DNA from: Candidatus Didemnitutus sp.
Lineage (GTDB): Bacteria; Verrucomicrobiota; Verrucomicrobiia; Opitutales; Opitutaceae
Reading direction: 5' to 3'
DNA length: 64,000 nucleotides
Assembly (NCBI GenBank): GCA_019634575.1
Contig: JAHCAY010000001.1
Span: forward strand, 3,534,001 to 3,598,000
Under the pieces are notes generated by a model that made no database searches, was not told the origin of the DNA, and worked only from the letters and a program-made list of their open reading frames with translations. Position 1 is the stretch's first letter. The number at the start of each line of letters is the position of its first letter. Position numbers and translations under genes: made by a program. Positions 39,193 to 48,960 of the stretch are shown here, one piece after another.

Positions 39193-41916
39193 ATGAAAAC
39201 TCCTCTGTGCGCGTCGCGCCTCGCCACGCTGGCGGCGTTGTCGCTCACGCTCGCCACCTCCGTCTCGGCGCAAACCGCGCCCGCCGCGCCCGCCAAAACC
39301 GACGAGACGACCTACACTCTTTCGCCCTTCGAAGTGACCGTCGATCGCGACGTGGGTTACACGGCGGCCAACTCGCTCGCCGGCGGACGCACCGACGCGC
39401 CGTTGAAGGACACGCCCGCCGCGGTCTCGGTGCTCACGCGCGAGTTCCTCGATGATCTCGCGATTCCCAACTTCGCCGCCGCTTCCGAATGGTCGGTGAA
39501 CAGCACACCGACCTATCTGACGGGCGACTCCTCCGTGAACGGCGGCTACACGGTGTCGTTCCGCGGCCTCTCCGCCAGCTTCCCGACCCGCAATTACTTC
39601 ATCTGGTATCTCGACAGCGACAACTACAACACCGAGCGCCTCGAATTCGCGCGCGGCCCGAACGGCGTGCTCTTCGGCGACTCCAACATGGGCGGCATTC
39701 CCACGGTCTGGACGAAGCGCGCGAACTTCTACCGCAATTTCCAGAAGGTCGGCGCCACCTTCGATTCCTACGGCGGCCACCGTTTCTCCGCGGACGTGAA
39801 TCACGTTTTCAAGAACCGCCTCGCGCTCCGCCTGAACCTGCTTGATACGAAGGTCGCGAACTGGCGCGAAGGCGGCGACTGGACGCGGCAGGCCGCGCAC
39901 CTCGCCGGCACGGTGCGCCTCACCGAGCGCAACAACTTCCGTTTCGAGGGTGAATACGGACGCTTCGATCGCCAGATCGTCTCGACCTATTACCAGGACC
40001 TCGCGTCGACGTGGGACGGTCTCACGACCTTCAACGGCACCACGACGCCCTCCACCGGCAAGGGCATCGCACGCGTCTCCAGCTCGGCCTACTTCCTCGA
40101 CATTCCCGCCGAACCCGGCCTCGGCTACGCCAACTGGACCAACTCCTACCAGACCGGCGGCACCTCCCTCGCACTGGAGCCCACGCAGCGCACGTTCATC
40201 TCCACGCGCTTCCCCGTGCTGCCCTCGCGCGAGTTCAACGCCCAGCAGCCCGACACGATCGTCGAGATCCCGTATTACACCTTCACGACCACGCTCGACC
40301 ACAAGGTCGGGGACGACTTCTTCGCCGAACTCGCCTACAACCAAACACTGGTCCAGCGCGAGGCGCCGAACAGCATCACGCTGCTCCGCGAGTGGCGCAT
40401 CGACGTGAACGAGAAGCTGCCCAACGGCCAGCCCAACCCGAAGTTCCTCGTCCCCTACACCGACCGCACTCGTCAGCGCGCGAAGACCGACAACGCCGTC
40501 AGCGATCTCCGAGCCATGATCGCCTGGCGCCATCAATTCAAATACGTCTTCCAGAACCTCAACGTCATCGCCGGCTCGCGCATCGATGCCTTCAAGGACT
40601 ACGCCGGCGACGCACGCCGCGTGAATGGCACGAACCCGAACGTTACCGCCGCGGAGAACATCTACCGCGTCCGCATCTACTACGATGAGCCGGGTGCCTA
40701 CAACTGGGGTCCGCTGCCGAACCTCGGCGGCGCGCAGATCGACTGGGTCCCGACGGCGGCGACTGACCAGATCCAGCGCATCGACTACGCGCAGGCCGCC
40801 TCGCGCACCGCGCTCTGGAGCGACCGTATCAACCTCCTCGCCGGCGTCCGCTACGACGAGTTCTACCGCCGCGCCGCGACGCTCAACGGCGCCCAAGATC
40901 CCGTCACCGGCATCCGCGTCATGGGCACGCCGGTCGAGAGCAAGATTTCCACCACGAGCTATAACGGCGGCTTCGTCGCCTTCCCGCTCCGTTGGTTCGG
41001 CATCTTCGGCAACTACTCCGAAACCTTCGCGCCCCCCGGTGCCGGCGCCAACCTGATCGACGGCTCCGCGCCCGACATCTCGCGCAGCAGCGGCACTGAC
41101 TTCGGTATCAAGGTCTCGCTGCCCGACAACAAACTCTACCTGACGCTCAGTCGCTACAACACGAAGCAGATCAATCAGCTCGCGTTCACCAACGTCCGCC
41201 AGACCGAGATCAATCGCATCTGGACCAATCTCGGCCGCGTCGATCTCGCGACGGTGAACTACCGCGACTCGCGCGACTTCGAGGCCAGCGGCTACGAGTT
41301 CGAAGTCACCGCCAACCCGACGCGCTCGCTCCGCCTCACCGCGAACTACGCGCGCCCCGACAACGCCGCGATCAACCTCAATGCCGGCCTCCGCGCCTAC
41401 TACGACGCCAACCTCGCCACCTGGCAGGCCGGTGCGAACGACGCCAGCAACCCGAACCGCGCGCAGATCCAGACCGACCTCACCAACATCAAGTCGACCC
41501 TCGATGCGGCGGTCCCCGGCGTGCTGCTCACCAATACGTTCTCCTACACCGCGAACGCCTACGCGACCTACACCTTCCGCGACGGCGCGATGAAGAACCT
41601 CAGTGTCGGTGCCGGCGGCAACTTCCGCGGTCGCGGCAAGATCGGAGCCGAGGCGACCAACCCGTTCGCCTACGTCTTCTCGCCGAGCTACTACCTGCTC
41701 ACGGCGCACGCGACCTACATGAAGAAATTCGGCAAGGTCAACGCGCGCTTCCAGCTCAACGTCTCGAATCTCCTGAACAACCGCGACCCGGTCTACCTCA
41801 GCACGTCGACCTACCGCCAGGACGGCATTTCGACGAATCCGCTCATGACCACGGGTGCCACCTTCCGCTGGCTCGAGCCGCGCAAGTTCACCCTCTCGAC
41901 GACGCTCGAATTCTGA
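39193..41916 (+). CDS. TonB-dependent outer-membrane receptor
   Basis: A 907-residue protein with signal peptide MKTPLCASRLATLAALSLTL..VSA. The plug domain begins with TYTLSPFEVTVDRDVGY, then the family pattern LKDTPAAVSVLTREFLDDLA, and FARGPNGVLFGDSNMGG at the plug end. A beta-barrel of alternating polar and aromatic strands ends in FTLSTTLEF, whose terminal Phe is the outer-membrane assembly signal. It should import an oligosaccharide or sugar acid in a TonB-driven way. It is first in a plus-strand series with the GH113-like gene (6-nt gap) and downstream hydrolases, divergent from the LacI-type gene. Upstream control is probably by the site at 39049. Confidence 0.93.
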   Translation: MKTPLCASRLATLAALSLTLATSVSAQTAPAAPAKTDETTYTLSPFEVTVDRDVGYTAANSLAGGRTDAPLKDTPAAVSVLTREFLDDLAIPNFAAASEWSVNSTPTYLTGDSSVNGGYTVSFRGLSASFPTRNYFIWYLDSDNYNTERLEFARGPNGVLFGDSNMGGIPTVWTKRANFYRNFQKVGATFDSYGGHRFSADVNHVFKNRLALRLNLLDTKVANWREGGDWTRQAAHLAGTVRLTERNNFRFEGEYGRFDRQIVSTYYQDLASTWDGLTTFNGTTTPSTGKGIARVSSSAYFLDIPAEPGLGYANWTNSYQTGGTSLALEPTQRTFISTRFPVLPSREFNAQQPDTIVEIPYYTFTTTLDHKVGDDFFAELAYNQTLVQREAPNSITLLREWRIDVNEKLPNGQPNPKFLVPYTDRTRQRAKTDNAVSDLRAMIAWRHQFKYVFQNLNVIAGSRIDAFKDYAGDARRVNGTNPNVTAAENIYRVRIYYDEPGAYNWGPLPNLGGAQIDWVPTAATDQIQRIDYAQAASRTALWSDRINLLAGVRYDEFYRRAATLNGAQDPVTGIRVMGTPVESKISTTSYNGGFVAFPLRWFGIFGNYSETFAPPGAGANLIDGSAPDISRSSGTDFGIKVSLPDNKLYLTLSRYNTKQINQLAFTNVRQTEINRIWTNLGRVDLATVNYRDSRDFEASGYEFEVTANPTRSLRLTANYARPDNAAINLNAGLRAYYDANLATWQAGANDASNPNRAQIQTDLTNIKSTLDAAVPGVLLTNTFSYTANAYATYTFRDGAMKNLSVGAGGNFRGRGKIGAEATNPFAYVFSPSYYLLTAHATYMKKFGKVNARFQLNVSNLLNNRDPVYLSTSTYRQDGISTNPLMTTGATFRWLEPRKFTLSTTLEF

Positions 41917-41922
41917 AATCCG

Positions 41923-42987
41923 ATGTCTCCCGTCAGCGCCCCCGCGGCCGCATCGCCCGCATCCGTCACCGCCGCCGTCCCCGTCATGCGGGGCATGAGC
42001 TTCGGCTTCATGGCCAAGCGCGGCTATTACGCCTCGCCCGCCGCACATGCCGAGGTCGAGGCCATGGCCGCCGCGGGCGTCCGCTGGGTCGCGCTGATGG
42101 CGACCGTCGCTCAGGAAACCTTCCACAGCACGCGCCTGTTCCAGGATTTCGAGTTCACGCCCTCCGACAGCGAACTCGAGCTCATCATCGCGCGGTTTCA
42201 CCGCCACGGCATCAAGGTCATGCTCAAGCCGATGGTCGAGTGCCTCGATAGTTCGTGGCGCGGCAACATCTCGTTCCCCAACGGCGACGAGCAGATCCAG
42301 GGCCGCCGCCACGACTACTGGGGCCAGTGGTTCGCCAGCCTCGCCCAATGCGTCGCGCATTACGCCGCGCTCGCCGAGCGCACGCGCTGCGAGTCGTATT
42401 GCCTCGGCTGCGAACTCTTCGCCGCCGAGGCCGCTGTGCACAACGATCGCTGGGCGCCGGTCGTCGCGGCCGCGCGTCGCCACTACGCCGGCCATCTCTG
42501 CTACGACGTGCAGCCGCCCACGCTGCTCGAGCGCGCGGAGCCGCCGGCGTGGCTGCGCGCCTTGGACGCCGTCTGCATCAGCTACTACACGCCGTGCGCC
42601 TCGGGGGCCGGCGCCTCGGCCGATGCCATGATGGTCGGCATGCAGCCGACGGTGGCGAAGCTCCGCGCGGTTTCCCAAGCGCTCTCCCTCCCGATCATCT
42701 TCGGCGAGACCGGCTGCCGATCGATGGCTGGCGCAGCGATGAACCCGTCCGAGTATCGCACCGCCGGCACCTATTCCGCCGAGGAACAGGCCAACTACCT
42801 CGAAGCCATGTGTCGCCTGTTCTGGGCCGAGCCGTGGTGGGGCGGCTTCTTCTGGTGGAAATGGGACGAGCAGCAGCAGCGTCCCCAGTTCAAGATCGAT
42901 CCGGCCGGCGACACCGGCTGGACCTTGCAAGGCAAGGCCGGAGCGCAGACGCTTCGGCGCTGGTTCGAGCGCGCCGATCGCGCCTGA
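41923..42987 (+). CDS. GH113-like beta-mannanase / glycosidase
   Basis: A 354-residue clan GH-A barrel. Recognisable GH113 features are RGMSFGFMAKRGYY at the N-terminus, the HGIKVMLKPMVECLDSSWRG segment, SYCLGCELFAAE with the probable acid/base Glu (~161), and LPIIFGETGCRSMAGAA with the probable nucleophile Glu (~261). GH113 enzymes hydrolyse beta-1,4-mannan. No signal peptide is seen, so it probably acts on imported oligosaccharides in the cytoplasm, unless the start is misplaced. It is located between the TonB receptor and the acetylesterase in the same transcription unit. Confidence 0.82.
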   Translation: MSPVSAPAAASPASVTAAVPVMRGMSFGFMAKRGYYASPAAHAEVEAMAAAGVRWVALMATVAQETFHSTRLFQDFEFTPSDSELELIIARFHRHGIKVMLKPMVECLDSSWRGNISFPNGDEQIQGRRHDYWGQWFASLAQCVAHYAALAERTRCESYCLGCELFAAEAAVHNDRWAPVVAAARRHYAGHLCYDVQPPTLLERAEPPAWLRALDAVCISYYTPCASGAGASADAMMVGMQPTVAKLRAVSQALSLPIIFGETGCRSMAGAAMNPSEYRTAGTYSAEEQANYLEAMCRLFWAEPWWGGFFWWKWDEQQQRPQFKIDPAGDTGWTLQGKAGAQTLRRWFERADRA

Positions 42988-43007
42988 GTCTTCGTCACCT
43001 CAACTCC

Positions 43008-44570
43008 ATGAATCGTTTCTCCCTCTGGCGGCCCGCCTCGGGCAGCCGCGCGGCCTTGGCCGCGCTCGCCCTCGCGTTCACCCCGTTGGCCGCCCTGGCC
43101 GATGTTTCCCTGCCGAGGCTGATCAGCGACGGCGTCGTCTTCCAGCGTGACCGCGCCATCCGGCTCTGGGGCGAGGCCGAGCCTGGCGAAAAAATCGCGG
43201 TGCATCTCGCCGGGCGCACCGCGCACGCGATCGCCGCGAACGACCGTCGCTGGTCGCTCGAACTCGACGCGCTGTCCGCGGGCGGTCCCTACGTCCTCGC
43301 CGTGCAGGGCAACAACCGTATCGAGGTGAAGGATGTCTACCTCGGCGAGCTCTGGGTCGCCTCCGGCCAGTCGAACATGGAGTGGCCGCTGCGCGAGACC
43401 ACCGGTGCCGCGGAGGAAATCGCGGCCTCGGCAAATGAGGGCATCCGCGTCTTCAAGGTGAAGCGCGCGCTCAAGGACGAGCGCCAGACCGACGTCAGCG
43501 GCGAATGGCGCGCCGCCTCGCCGGCCGCTTCCGGCAGCTTCACCGCGGTCGGGTATTATTTCGCGAAGTTCATCCAGACGAAGCTCGGCGTGCCCGTCGG
43601 CATCGTCGACAGCACCTGGGGCGGCACGCCCGCCGCGGCGTGGACGCCGCACGAGGACCTCGCGCGCGATGCGGAGCTGGAGGCTTTCATCACGCGCTAC
43701 GAGGAGGCCTGCCGGGTTTTTCCGGAGAAAAATCTGCCCTACCTTGAAAAGTTGCGCGCCTGGGAAGCTGCCGCCGGGCCGCATCCCACCCGCGAACAGA
43801 CGATCGCAAAGCCGCAGCCGCCCATCGGTCCGGGCCATCCGTCGAAACCATCCGGGCTATTCAACGGCATGGTCGCGCCGCTGCTCCCGCTGCGAGTGCG
43901 CGGCGTGATCTGGTATCAGGGCGAGTCGGATGCGCCGCGCGCCGCGACCTACCGGAAGCTGTTCCCGACCTTGATCGCGAGCTGGCGGCGGGAGTGGCAG
44001 CAGCCCGACCTGCCCTTCCTCTACGTGCAGATCTCGGGTTACCTGGCGAAGCGTGACACCGCGGCCGGCAGCCCGTGGGCGGAATTGCGCGAAGCGCAAC
44101 TGCAGACGCTGCACGTCCCGCACACCGGCATGGCCGTGACCATCGACATCGGGGAACCGAACGACATCCACCCGCGCAACAAACGCGAGGTCGGCCGCCG
44201 CCTCAGCCTGCTCGCGCGCGAACAAATCTACGGCGAAACGCTGGAAACGAGCGGACCCGTGCTGGTGCAGGCGAAGCGCGCTGGTGCGACCTGGCGCCTG
44301 CGTTTCAGCCACACGGCCGGCGGCTTGAAGGCGAACGACGGTGGCGCGATCCGCGGTTTCACGATCGCCGGCGAAGACCGTCGCTTCGTGCCCGCCGAGG
44401 CCCGCGTCGACGGCGACGAGCTGGTCGTCTCCGGTGCGCTGCATGATCCGGTGGCAGTCCGCTACGCTTGGACGGAGAGCCCGGTCGCGACCCTCGCCAA
44501 CGCCGTCGGATTGCCCGCCTCGCCCTTCCGCACCGACGACTGGCCGCTGGTGACGCTCGCGCAACCATGA
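43008..44570 (+). CDS. secreted sialate O-acetylesterase-like SGNH hydrolase
   Basis: A 520-residue protein from ATG 43008 with a signal peptide (~1-31, ALAALALAFTPLAALA). The SGNH serine is in the family motif ELWVASGQSNMEWPL. The oxyanion region is GVIWYQGESDA, and the catalytic Asp-His pair is in EPNDIHPRNKREVG. An N-terminal beta domain (VVFQRDRAIRLWGEAEPGE) and a C-terminal beta domain flank it, as in SASA-type esterases. It removes acetyl groups from sugars, here probably from an acetylated hemicellulose such as mannan. Its stop overlaps the MFS start by 4 nt. Confidence 0.9.
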   Translation: MNRFSLWRPASGSRAALAALALAFTPLAALADVSLPRLISDGVVFQRDRAIRLWGEAEPGEKIAVHLAGRTAHAIAANDRRWSLELDALSAGGPYVLAVQGNNRIEVKDVYLGELWVASGQSNMEWPLRETTGAAEEIAASANEGIRVFKVKRALKDERQTDVSGEWRAASPAASGSFTAVGYYFAKFIQTKLGVPVGIVDSTWGGTPAAAWTPHEDLARDAELEAFITRYEEACRVFPEKNLPYLEKLRAWEAAAGPHPTREQTIAKPQPPIGPGHPSKPSGLFNGMVAPLLPLRVRGVIWYQGESDAPRAATYRKLFPTLIASWRREWQQPDLPFLYVQISGYLAKRDTAAGSPWAELREAQLQTLHVPHTGMAVTIDIGEPNDIHPRNKREVGRRLSLLAREQIYGETLETSGPVLVQAKRAGATWRLRFSHTAGGLKANDGGAIRGFTIAGEDRRFVPAEARVDGDELVVSGALHDPVAVRYAWTESPVATLANAVGLPASPFRTDDWPLVTLAQP

Positions 44571-45805
44571 ATCCTGCGCCCGCCAACGCGCGCATTCCGC
44601 GCCAAAGCTGGGTGATCCTCGCGTTGGTCTTCGCGGTCAACCTGCTGAACTATTTCGACCGGCAGACGCTCTCGATCCTGAAGGCGACGCTGAAGGTCGA
44701 GATCGGCCTCACCGACACGCACTACTCCTATATCGTGACGGCCTTCATGCTGCCCTACATCGCGATGTATCTCGTGAGCGGCCGACTGGTCGACCGCTTC
44801 GGCAGCCGCGGCCCGATGGCGGTGTTCATCACCGTGTGGTCCGCCGCCACCGCGCTCTGCGGCACCGTGCAAAACCTCTGGCAGCTCGCCGGTGCCCGCA
44901 TGCTGCTCGGCGCGGGCGAACCCGGAGCGTTTCCCGCGGGCATGCGCGCGCAGGTGAAGTGGTTTCCCAAGGTCCACCGTGCGTTCCTGATGAGCCTCAA
45001 CTCGCCCGCCACCGCGGTCGGCGCCATCCTGGCGCCGCCGATCGTGGCGACGCTGACGGGCGCGTGGAGCTGGCGGGCGGCGTTTATCGTGCCCGGGATT
45101 GTGGGGATGCTGCTCGCCGTCGCTTGGTGGTGGGCGGACCACGAGCGCCCCGGTGTCGTCGCGGAGGGGGAAAACGTCGCCGCGAACGAGCCGGCGCCGC
45201 CGCTGCGGGTGATTTTGGGCGAACGGCGCTTCATCGGCGTGCTCGTGGGACGCCTCCTCAGCGAGCCGGTCTGGTATTTCTATTTGTTCTGGCTGCCGGG
45301 CTATTTGCAGGAGCGCATCGGCCTGACGTTGCCGCAGCTCGGGGCCGTCGGTTGGATTCCCTCCGGCGTGGCGTCGCTGGTGGCGATTCTCACGGCGCGT
45401 TGGTCCGACCGGCATGCCGCGCGTTCGGCCAATCCCGCCGCGTCGCGCGTGCGTGCGCTGCTCGTGCTGTCGTTCTTCGCCCCGATCGGCGCGCTGCTCG
45501 CGGGCACGTCCTCACTGCCGGTGATTCTCCTTTTGCTGTGCTTCGTCTACACCGTGGCGCAGTCGTGGTTCTTCTATTCGGCCGTGCTGCTCGCCGACAT
45601 CTTCCCCAGTAACGCCGTCGCGAGTGCGATGGGCTTCATGGGCGCCGTCTCGGTCACGACCGCCATGCTCGTCAATCTGTGGATCGGCCCGATTGTGGAG
45701 AAGGTCGGTTACGGTCCGATTTTCGTCGTCGCCGCCGTGATGCACCCGCTGGGCGCGCTCGTGGTCCGCGCCTGTTTCAAGCCCTCCTCCGAATCTCGCG
45801 CATGA
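44567..45805 (+). CDS. MFS transporter, ExuT/ACS-like (sugar acid transporter)
   Basis: A 412-residue protein with about 12 hydrophobic segments. It opens with the anion:cation symporter pattern LNYFDRQTLSILKATLKVEI, then GRLVDRFGSRGPMAVF and ARMLLGAGEPGAFPAGMRAQ, resembling hexuronate/galactonate transporters. It should import a sugar acid across the inner membrane with protons. It overlaps the esterase stop and the following glycosidase start (ATGA, 45802-45805). Sugar-acid specificity fits the uxuA/larA operon nearby. Substrate is inferred. Confidence 0.88.
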   Translation: MNPAPANARIPRQSWVILALVFAVNLLNYFDRQTLSILKATLKVEIGLTDTHYSYIVTAFMLPYIAMYLVSGRLVDRFGSRGPMAVFITVWSAATALCGTVQNLWQLAGARMLLGAGEPGAFPAGMRAQVKWFPKVHRAFLMSLNSPATAVGAILAPPIVATLTGAWSWRAAFIVPGIVGMLLAVAWWWADHERPGVVAEGENVAANEPAPPLRVILGERRFIGVLVGRLLSEPVWYFYLFWLPGYLQERIGLTLPQLGAVGWIPSGVASLVAILTARWSDRHAARSANPAASRVRALLVLSFFAPIGALLAGTSSLPVILLLLCFVYTVAQSWFFYSAVLLADIFPSNAVASAMGFMGAVSVTTAMLVNLWIGPIVEKVGYGPIFVVAAVMHPLGALVVRACFKPSSESRA

Positions 45806-47898
45806 TCGCCCGCTCGCTTCATCTCCTTGGCGCCTGTGGCGCGATGCTGGTCTCCGCGGCCGCCTGCGCCGTCGAGTCGGCGAGCGCGCTGTTCCCGTTC
45901 GTCGTTCCTTGGGACGACGCCGCGCCGAGCGTGGCCAACGTCGCCGCGTGGAACGACGCCCCGGCCGGAGCGCGCGGCCAGGTCTTCGCGGCGGACGGTC
46001 ATCTCTGGCAACCCGACCCGGCCGCTCCGCAAGGCCTGCGGCGCATGCGCTTCATCGGCGTGAATTTCTCCTTCGCGGCCAATTTCCCGACGCACGCCGA
46101 CGCGGAAAAGATCGCCGCGCATCTCGCGAAGCTCGGCCTCAACTGCGTGCGCTTTCACCACATGGATCGCGACGCCGCGCCGAAGGGGCTCTGGCAGCCC
46201 GACCTGAAGACGATCGATCCAGTGCAGCTTGACCGGCTCGACTTCTTCATCAGCCGCCTGAAAGCGCACGGAGTCTACGCCGACCTCAACCTCCACGTCA
46301 GCCGGATCTATCCCGATTTCCCGACGTGGACCGGCATGCCGCTGTTTCACAAGGGCGTCGACCTGTTCACGCCCGGGATGATCGCGCTGCAAAAGGATTT
46401 CGCGCGCACGCTCCTGCATCACGTGAATCCCTACACCGGCGCGACCTACGCGCAGGAGCCGGCGGTGGCATTCGTCGAGATCAACAACGAGAACGGCCTC
46501 GTCAGCCGCTGGTGGGAAAAATCGCTCGACGAGATGCCCGAATTCTACGTCGCAGAACTCGCGCGGCAGTGGGCGGCATGGCGGCGCGCACACAATCTCC
46601 CGACGGACGGCGACGCGATCATTCGGCGGCGCGATTACGCGATTCAGGGCGAGCCAAGGCGACGCGACTGGGTCCGCTTCCTTTGGGAAACCGAGGCCGC
46701 CTACTGGCGCGAGATGCAGCGCTATCTGAAGGAAGATCTCGGCGTGCGCGCGCTCGTGGTCGGCACGCAGCTGTATTCCTACAGCACGCTGCCGCTCCAA
46801 GCCGAGATGGACGTCGTCGACATCCACGCCTACTGGCAGCATCCGGAATATCCCGACAAGACGAACCGCGCGCTCTGGACCGTCGGCAACGAGTCCATGG
46901 TCAATCACGCGGAGGCGCGCACGATTTCCGACCTCGCGCTGCAGCGCGTCGCGGGCAAGCCGCTCATCGTCACGGAATACAACCACTCGTCGCCGAACAC
47001 CTACGGCGCGGAGGCATTCCCGATCGTGGCGGCTTACGCGGCGCTGCAGGACTGGGACGCGTTTTTCGTCTACTCGTATTCGCACGGCAACCAGCCGTGG
47101 GACGAGGCGAAGATCAACGGCAACTTCGACATCTGGGCGCACAGCGCGAAACTCGCCACCTTGCCGGTCGCTGCCGCGCTCTTCCGGCGCGGCGACGTCG
47201 CCACGCCCGCTTCCGGCCACGAGACGAACGCGAGCGCAGAGCAATTTTTCGAACTGACGACGCGCTACGGCGTGAACATCGGCGGACAACACTTCGGCGC
47301 GAGCCGCTTCGACGCGCTGCGCCGCCCGCAAAGCCTGCGTCTTGGCGCTCCCGCGCCGGTTCTCACCACGCCGCCGCGTTTTCCCTACGCCGGGCCGATC
47401 GCGAGCGATACGGGCGAATTGCGGTGGGACGCGCGCGCTCCGCGGGGCGTCTTCACCGTCGACACCCCGCGCACCAAGGCTGCGATCGGCTTCACCGACG
47501 GCCGGCGCCTTGAGCTCGGCCCGGTCATGATCGCACCGGGCACGACGCGCCAGGGTTGGTCGGCGATCGCCCTCACGCAAATGGACGGAAACGCGATCGG
47601 CACCGCCGGCCGCGCGCTGCTCGTGGCTTGCGGCGACCTCGAGAACACCGGGCAAATCTGGAAATCGTCGGCGCGCGACAGCGTCACGGCCTGGGGCAGC
47701 GCACCAGTCGTCGTCGAGGGCATCCCCGCGGAGATTTCTGTGATGACTTCGCTCGAGGTTGCGGTTTGGGCTCTCGACGAGCGAGGCCAGCGCCGCGCGG
47801 AAGTGCCGGTGCGTCGCGAGGCGAGTCGGATCACGTTTTCAATCGGACCGGAGTGCCGGACGCTGTGGTATGAAGTGGTGTTCGGCGCCACGCGCTGA
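45802..47898 (+). CDS. secreted GH-A clan glycosidase
   Basis: A 698-residue protein with a signal peptide (MIARSLHLLGACGAMLVSAAACA). The barrel has RFIGVNFSFAANFPTHADAE, LNCVRFHHMDRDAAP and DLNLHVSRIYPDFPTW. The probable acid/base Glu (~226) is in FVEINNENGLVS and the probable nucleophile Glu (~391) in IVTEYNHSSPN. A beta-sandwich C-terminus follows. It is the compact homologue of the 1483-residue protein at 33395, lacking the FN3 and CBM modules. The precise GH family is unclear by eye. It overlaps the MFS stop and is followed 12 nt later by the lactonase. Confidence 0.82.
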   Translation: MIARSLHLLGACGAMLVSAAACAVESASALFPFVVPWDDAAPSVANVAAWNDAPAGARGQVFAADGHLWQPDPAAPQGLRRMRFIGVNFSFAANFPTHADAEKIAAHLAKLGLNCVRFHHMDRDAAPKGLWQPDLKTIDPVQLDRLDFFISRLKAHGVYADLNLHVSRIYPDFPTWTGMPLFHKGVDLFTPGMIALQKDFARTLLHHVNPYTGATYAQEPAVAFVEINNENGLVSRWWEKSLDEMPEFYVAELARQWAAWRRAHNLPTDGDAIIRRRDYAIQGEPRRRDWVRFLWETEAAYWREMQRYLKEDLGVRALVVGTQLYSYSTLPLQAEMDVVDIHAYWQHPEYPDKTNRALWTVGNESMVNHAEARTISDLALQRVAGKPLIVTEYNHSSPNTYGAEAFPIVAAYAALQDWDAFFVYSYSHGNQPWDEAKINGNFDIWAHSAKLATLPVAAALFRRGDVATPASGHETNASAEQFFELTTRYGVNIGGQHFGASRFDALRRPQSLRLGAPAPVLTTPPRFPYAGPIASDTGELRWDARAPRGVFTVDTPRTKAAIGFTDGRRLELGPVMIAPGTTRQGWSAIALTQMDGNAIGTAGRALLVACGDLENTGQIWKSSARDSVTAWGSAPVVVEGIPAEISVMTSLEVAVWALDERGQRRAEVPVRREASRITFSIGPECRTLWYEVVFGATR

Positions 47899-47910
47899 CG
47901 CCGGCGTGAG

Positions 47911-48960
47911 ATGAGTCGGTTGATCGCCTATGTCGGCACCTACACGCGCGAAGGCGGGCGCGGCATCGTCGTGCTGGAGTTCTGCTGCACGAGCGGACGC
48001 TTCCTTTGCGAGCTCCAGCAGCTCGGCGCCGAGGATCCCGCCTATCTGGCGCTCCATCCGACACGCGACGTGCTGTTTTGCGTGAACGAAGTTCGATCGC
48101 TCGGCGTTGCGGCGACGGGCGGCGTGTGCGAGTTCGAGGTGGACGCGGCGACGGATCGGCTGACGTTCCGGCGCCAGTGGCCGAGCGGCGGCATGACGCC
48201 TTCGCACCTCGCCGTCGATCCGCGCGGAGAATGGCTCGCCGTCGCGAACTATCGCGGCGCGAACGTCGCTCTGGGGCAACTCGGCCCGAGCGGTCACCTG
48301 ATCGACCTGCAACCGCGCTGGGCGTTTGCCGGGAGCAGCGTTCATCCGGAGCGGCAACTCCAGGCGCATCCGCACCAGGTCGTTTTCCACAACACCGGCG
48401 TGCTTACGCCGGCGCTCGGTGCGGACGAGGTCGTCTGGCATGCGCTCGCGGGCAGCGGGATCGCGACGACGAAGTTGCCGCCGGGGACCGGTCCGCGGCA
48501 CCTCGCGATGGCCCCGGACGGTCGGCATTGTTTCGTGCTGTGCGAATTGAGTTCGCAACTCGCGGTGTTGGCGGTGGGCGCCCGCGGAGAGCCGATGGAG
48601 TTGCTGGCGCTGCATTCGACGCGCGATCGGTCCGATGGCCCGAACCAAACCGCCGCGATCAGGCTGCATCCGAACGGCCGCTTTCTCTTCTGCTCCAATC
48701 GCGGCGATGACACGGTCGCCGTCTTCCATCTCGGCGACGGAGCGCAGGTGAAACTGATCCAAGTGGTGCCGACCGGCGGGCGCTGGCCGCGCGACCTCGC
48801 AATCACTCCGGACGGCCGTTGGCTGATTGTGGCGAATCAGCACGCCGGAGAACTGGCCGTGCTGCCGATCAATCCGGACACGGGCGAGCTGGGACGTTGC
48901 TCCGAGCGTTGGCCGATCATCGCACCGGCGTGCGTGTTGCTGCGCAAGTCAGCGGGCTAG
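47911..48960 (+). CDS. lactonase family beta-propeller (6-phosphogluconolactonase-like)
   Basis: A 349-residue protein. The start MSRLIAYVGTYTREGGRGI is the classical YVGTYT opening of the seven-bladed lactonase family. Repeated blade motifs such as PAYLALHPTRDVLFCVNE, PSHLAVDPRGEWLAVANY, GPRHLAMAPDGRHCFV and PRDLAITPDGRWLIVANQ follow, with a histidine cluster at QAHPHQVVF. The family opens aldonolactones, e.g. (6-phospho)gluconolactone to gluconate. No signal peptide is seen, so it is cytoplasmic. It is last in the plus-strand catabolic series; its 3' end overlaps the convergent larA-like gene by 12 nt. Confidence 0.9.
   Translation: MSRLIAYVGTYTREGGRGIVVLEFCCTSGRFLCELQQLGAEDPAYLALHPTRDVLFCVNEVRSLGVAATGGVCEFEVDAATDRLTFRRQWPSGGMTPSHLAVDPRGEWLAVANYRGANVALGQLGPSGHLIDLQPRWAFAGSSVHPERQLQAHPHQVVFHNTGVLTPALGADEVVWHALAGSGIATTKLPPGTGPRHLAMAPDGRHCFVLCELSSQLAVLAVGARGEPMELLALHSTRDRSDGPNQTAAIRLHPNGRFLFCSNRGDDTVAVFHLGDGAQVKLIQVVPTGGRWPRDLAITPDGRWLIVANQHAGELAVLPINPDTGELGRCSERWPIIAPACVLLRKSAG

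Noticed and set aside
38989..42930. A 1313-codon minus-strand open frame opposite the TonB receptor and GH113-like gene
   Set aside because: The composition is low-complexity and the plus-strand genes have firm family features.
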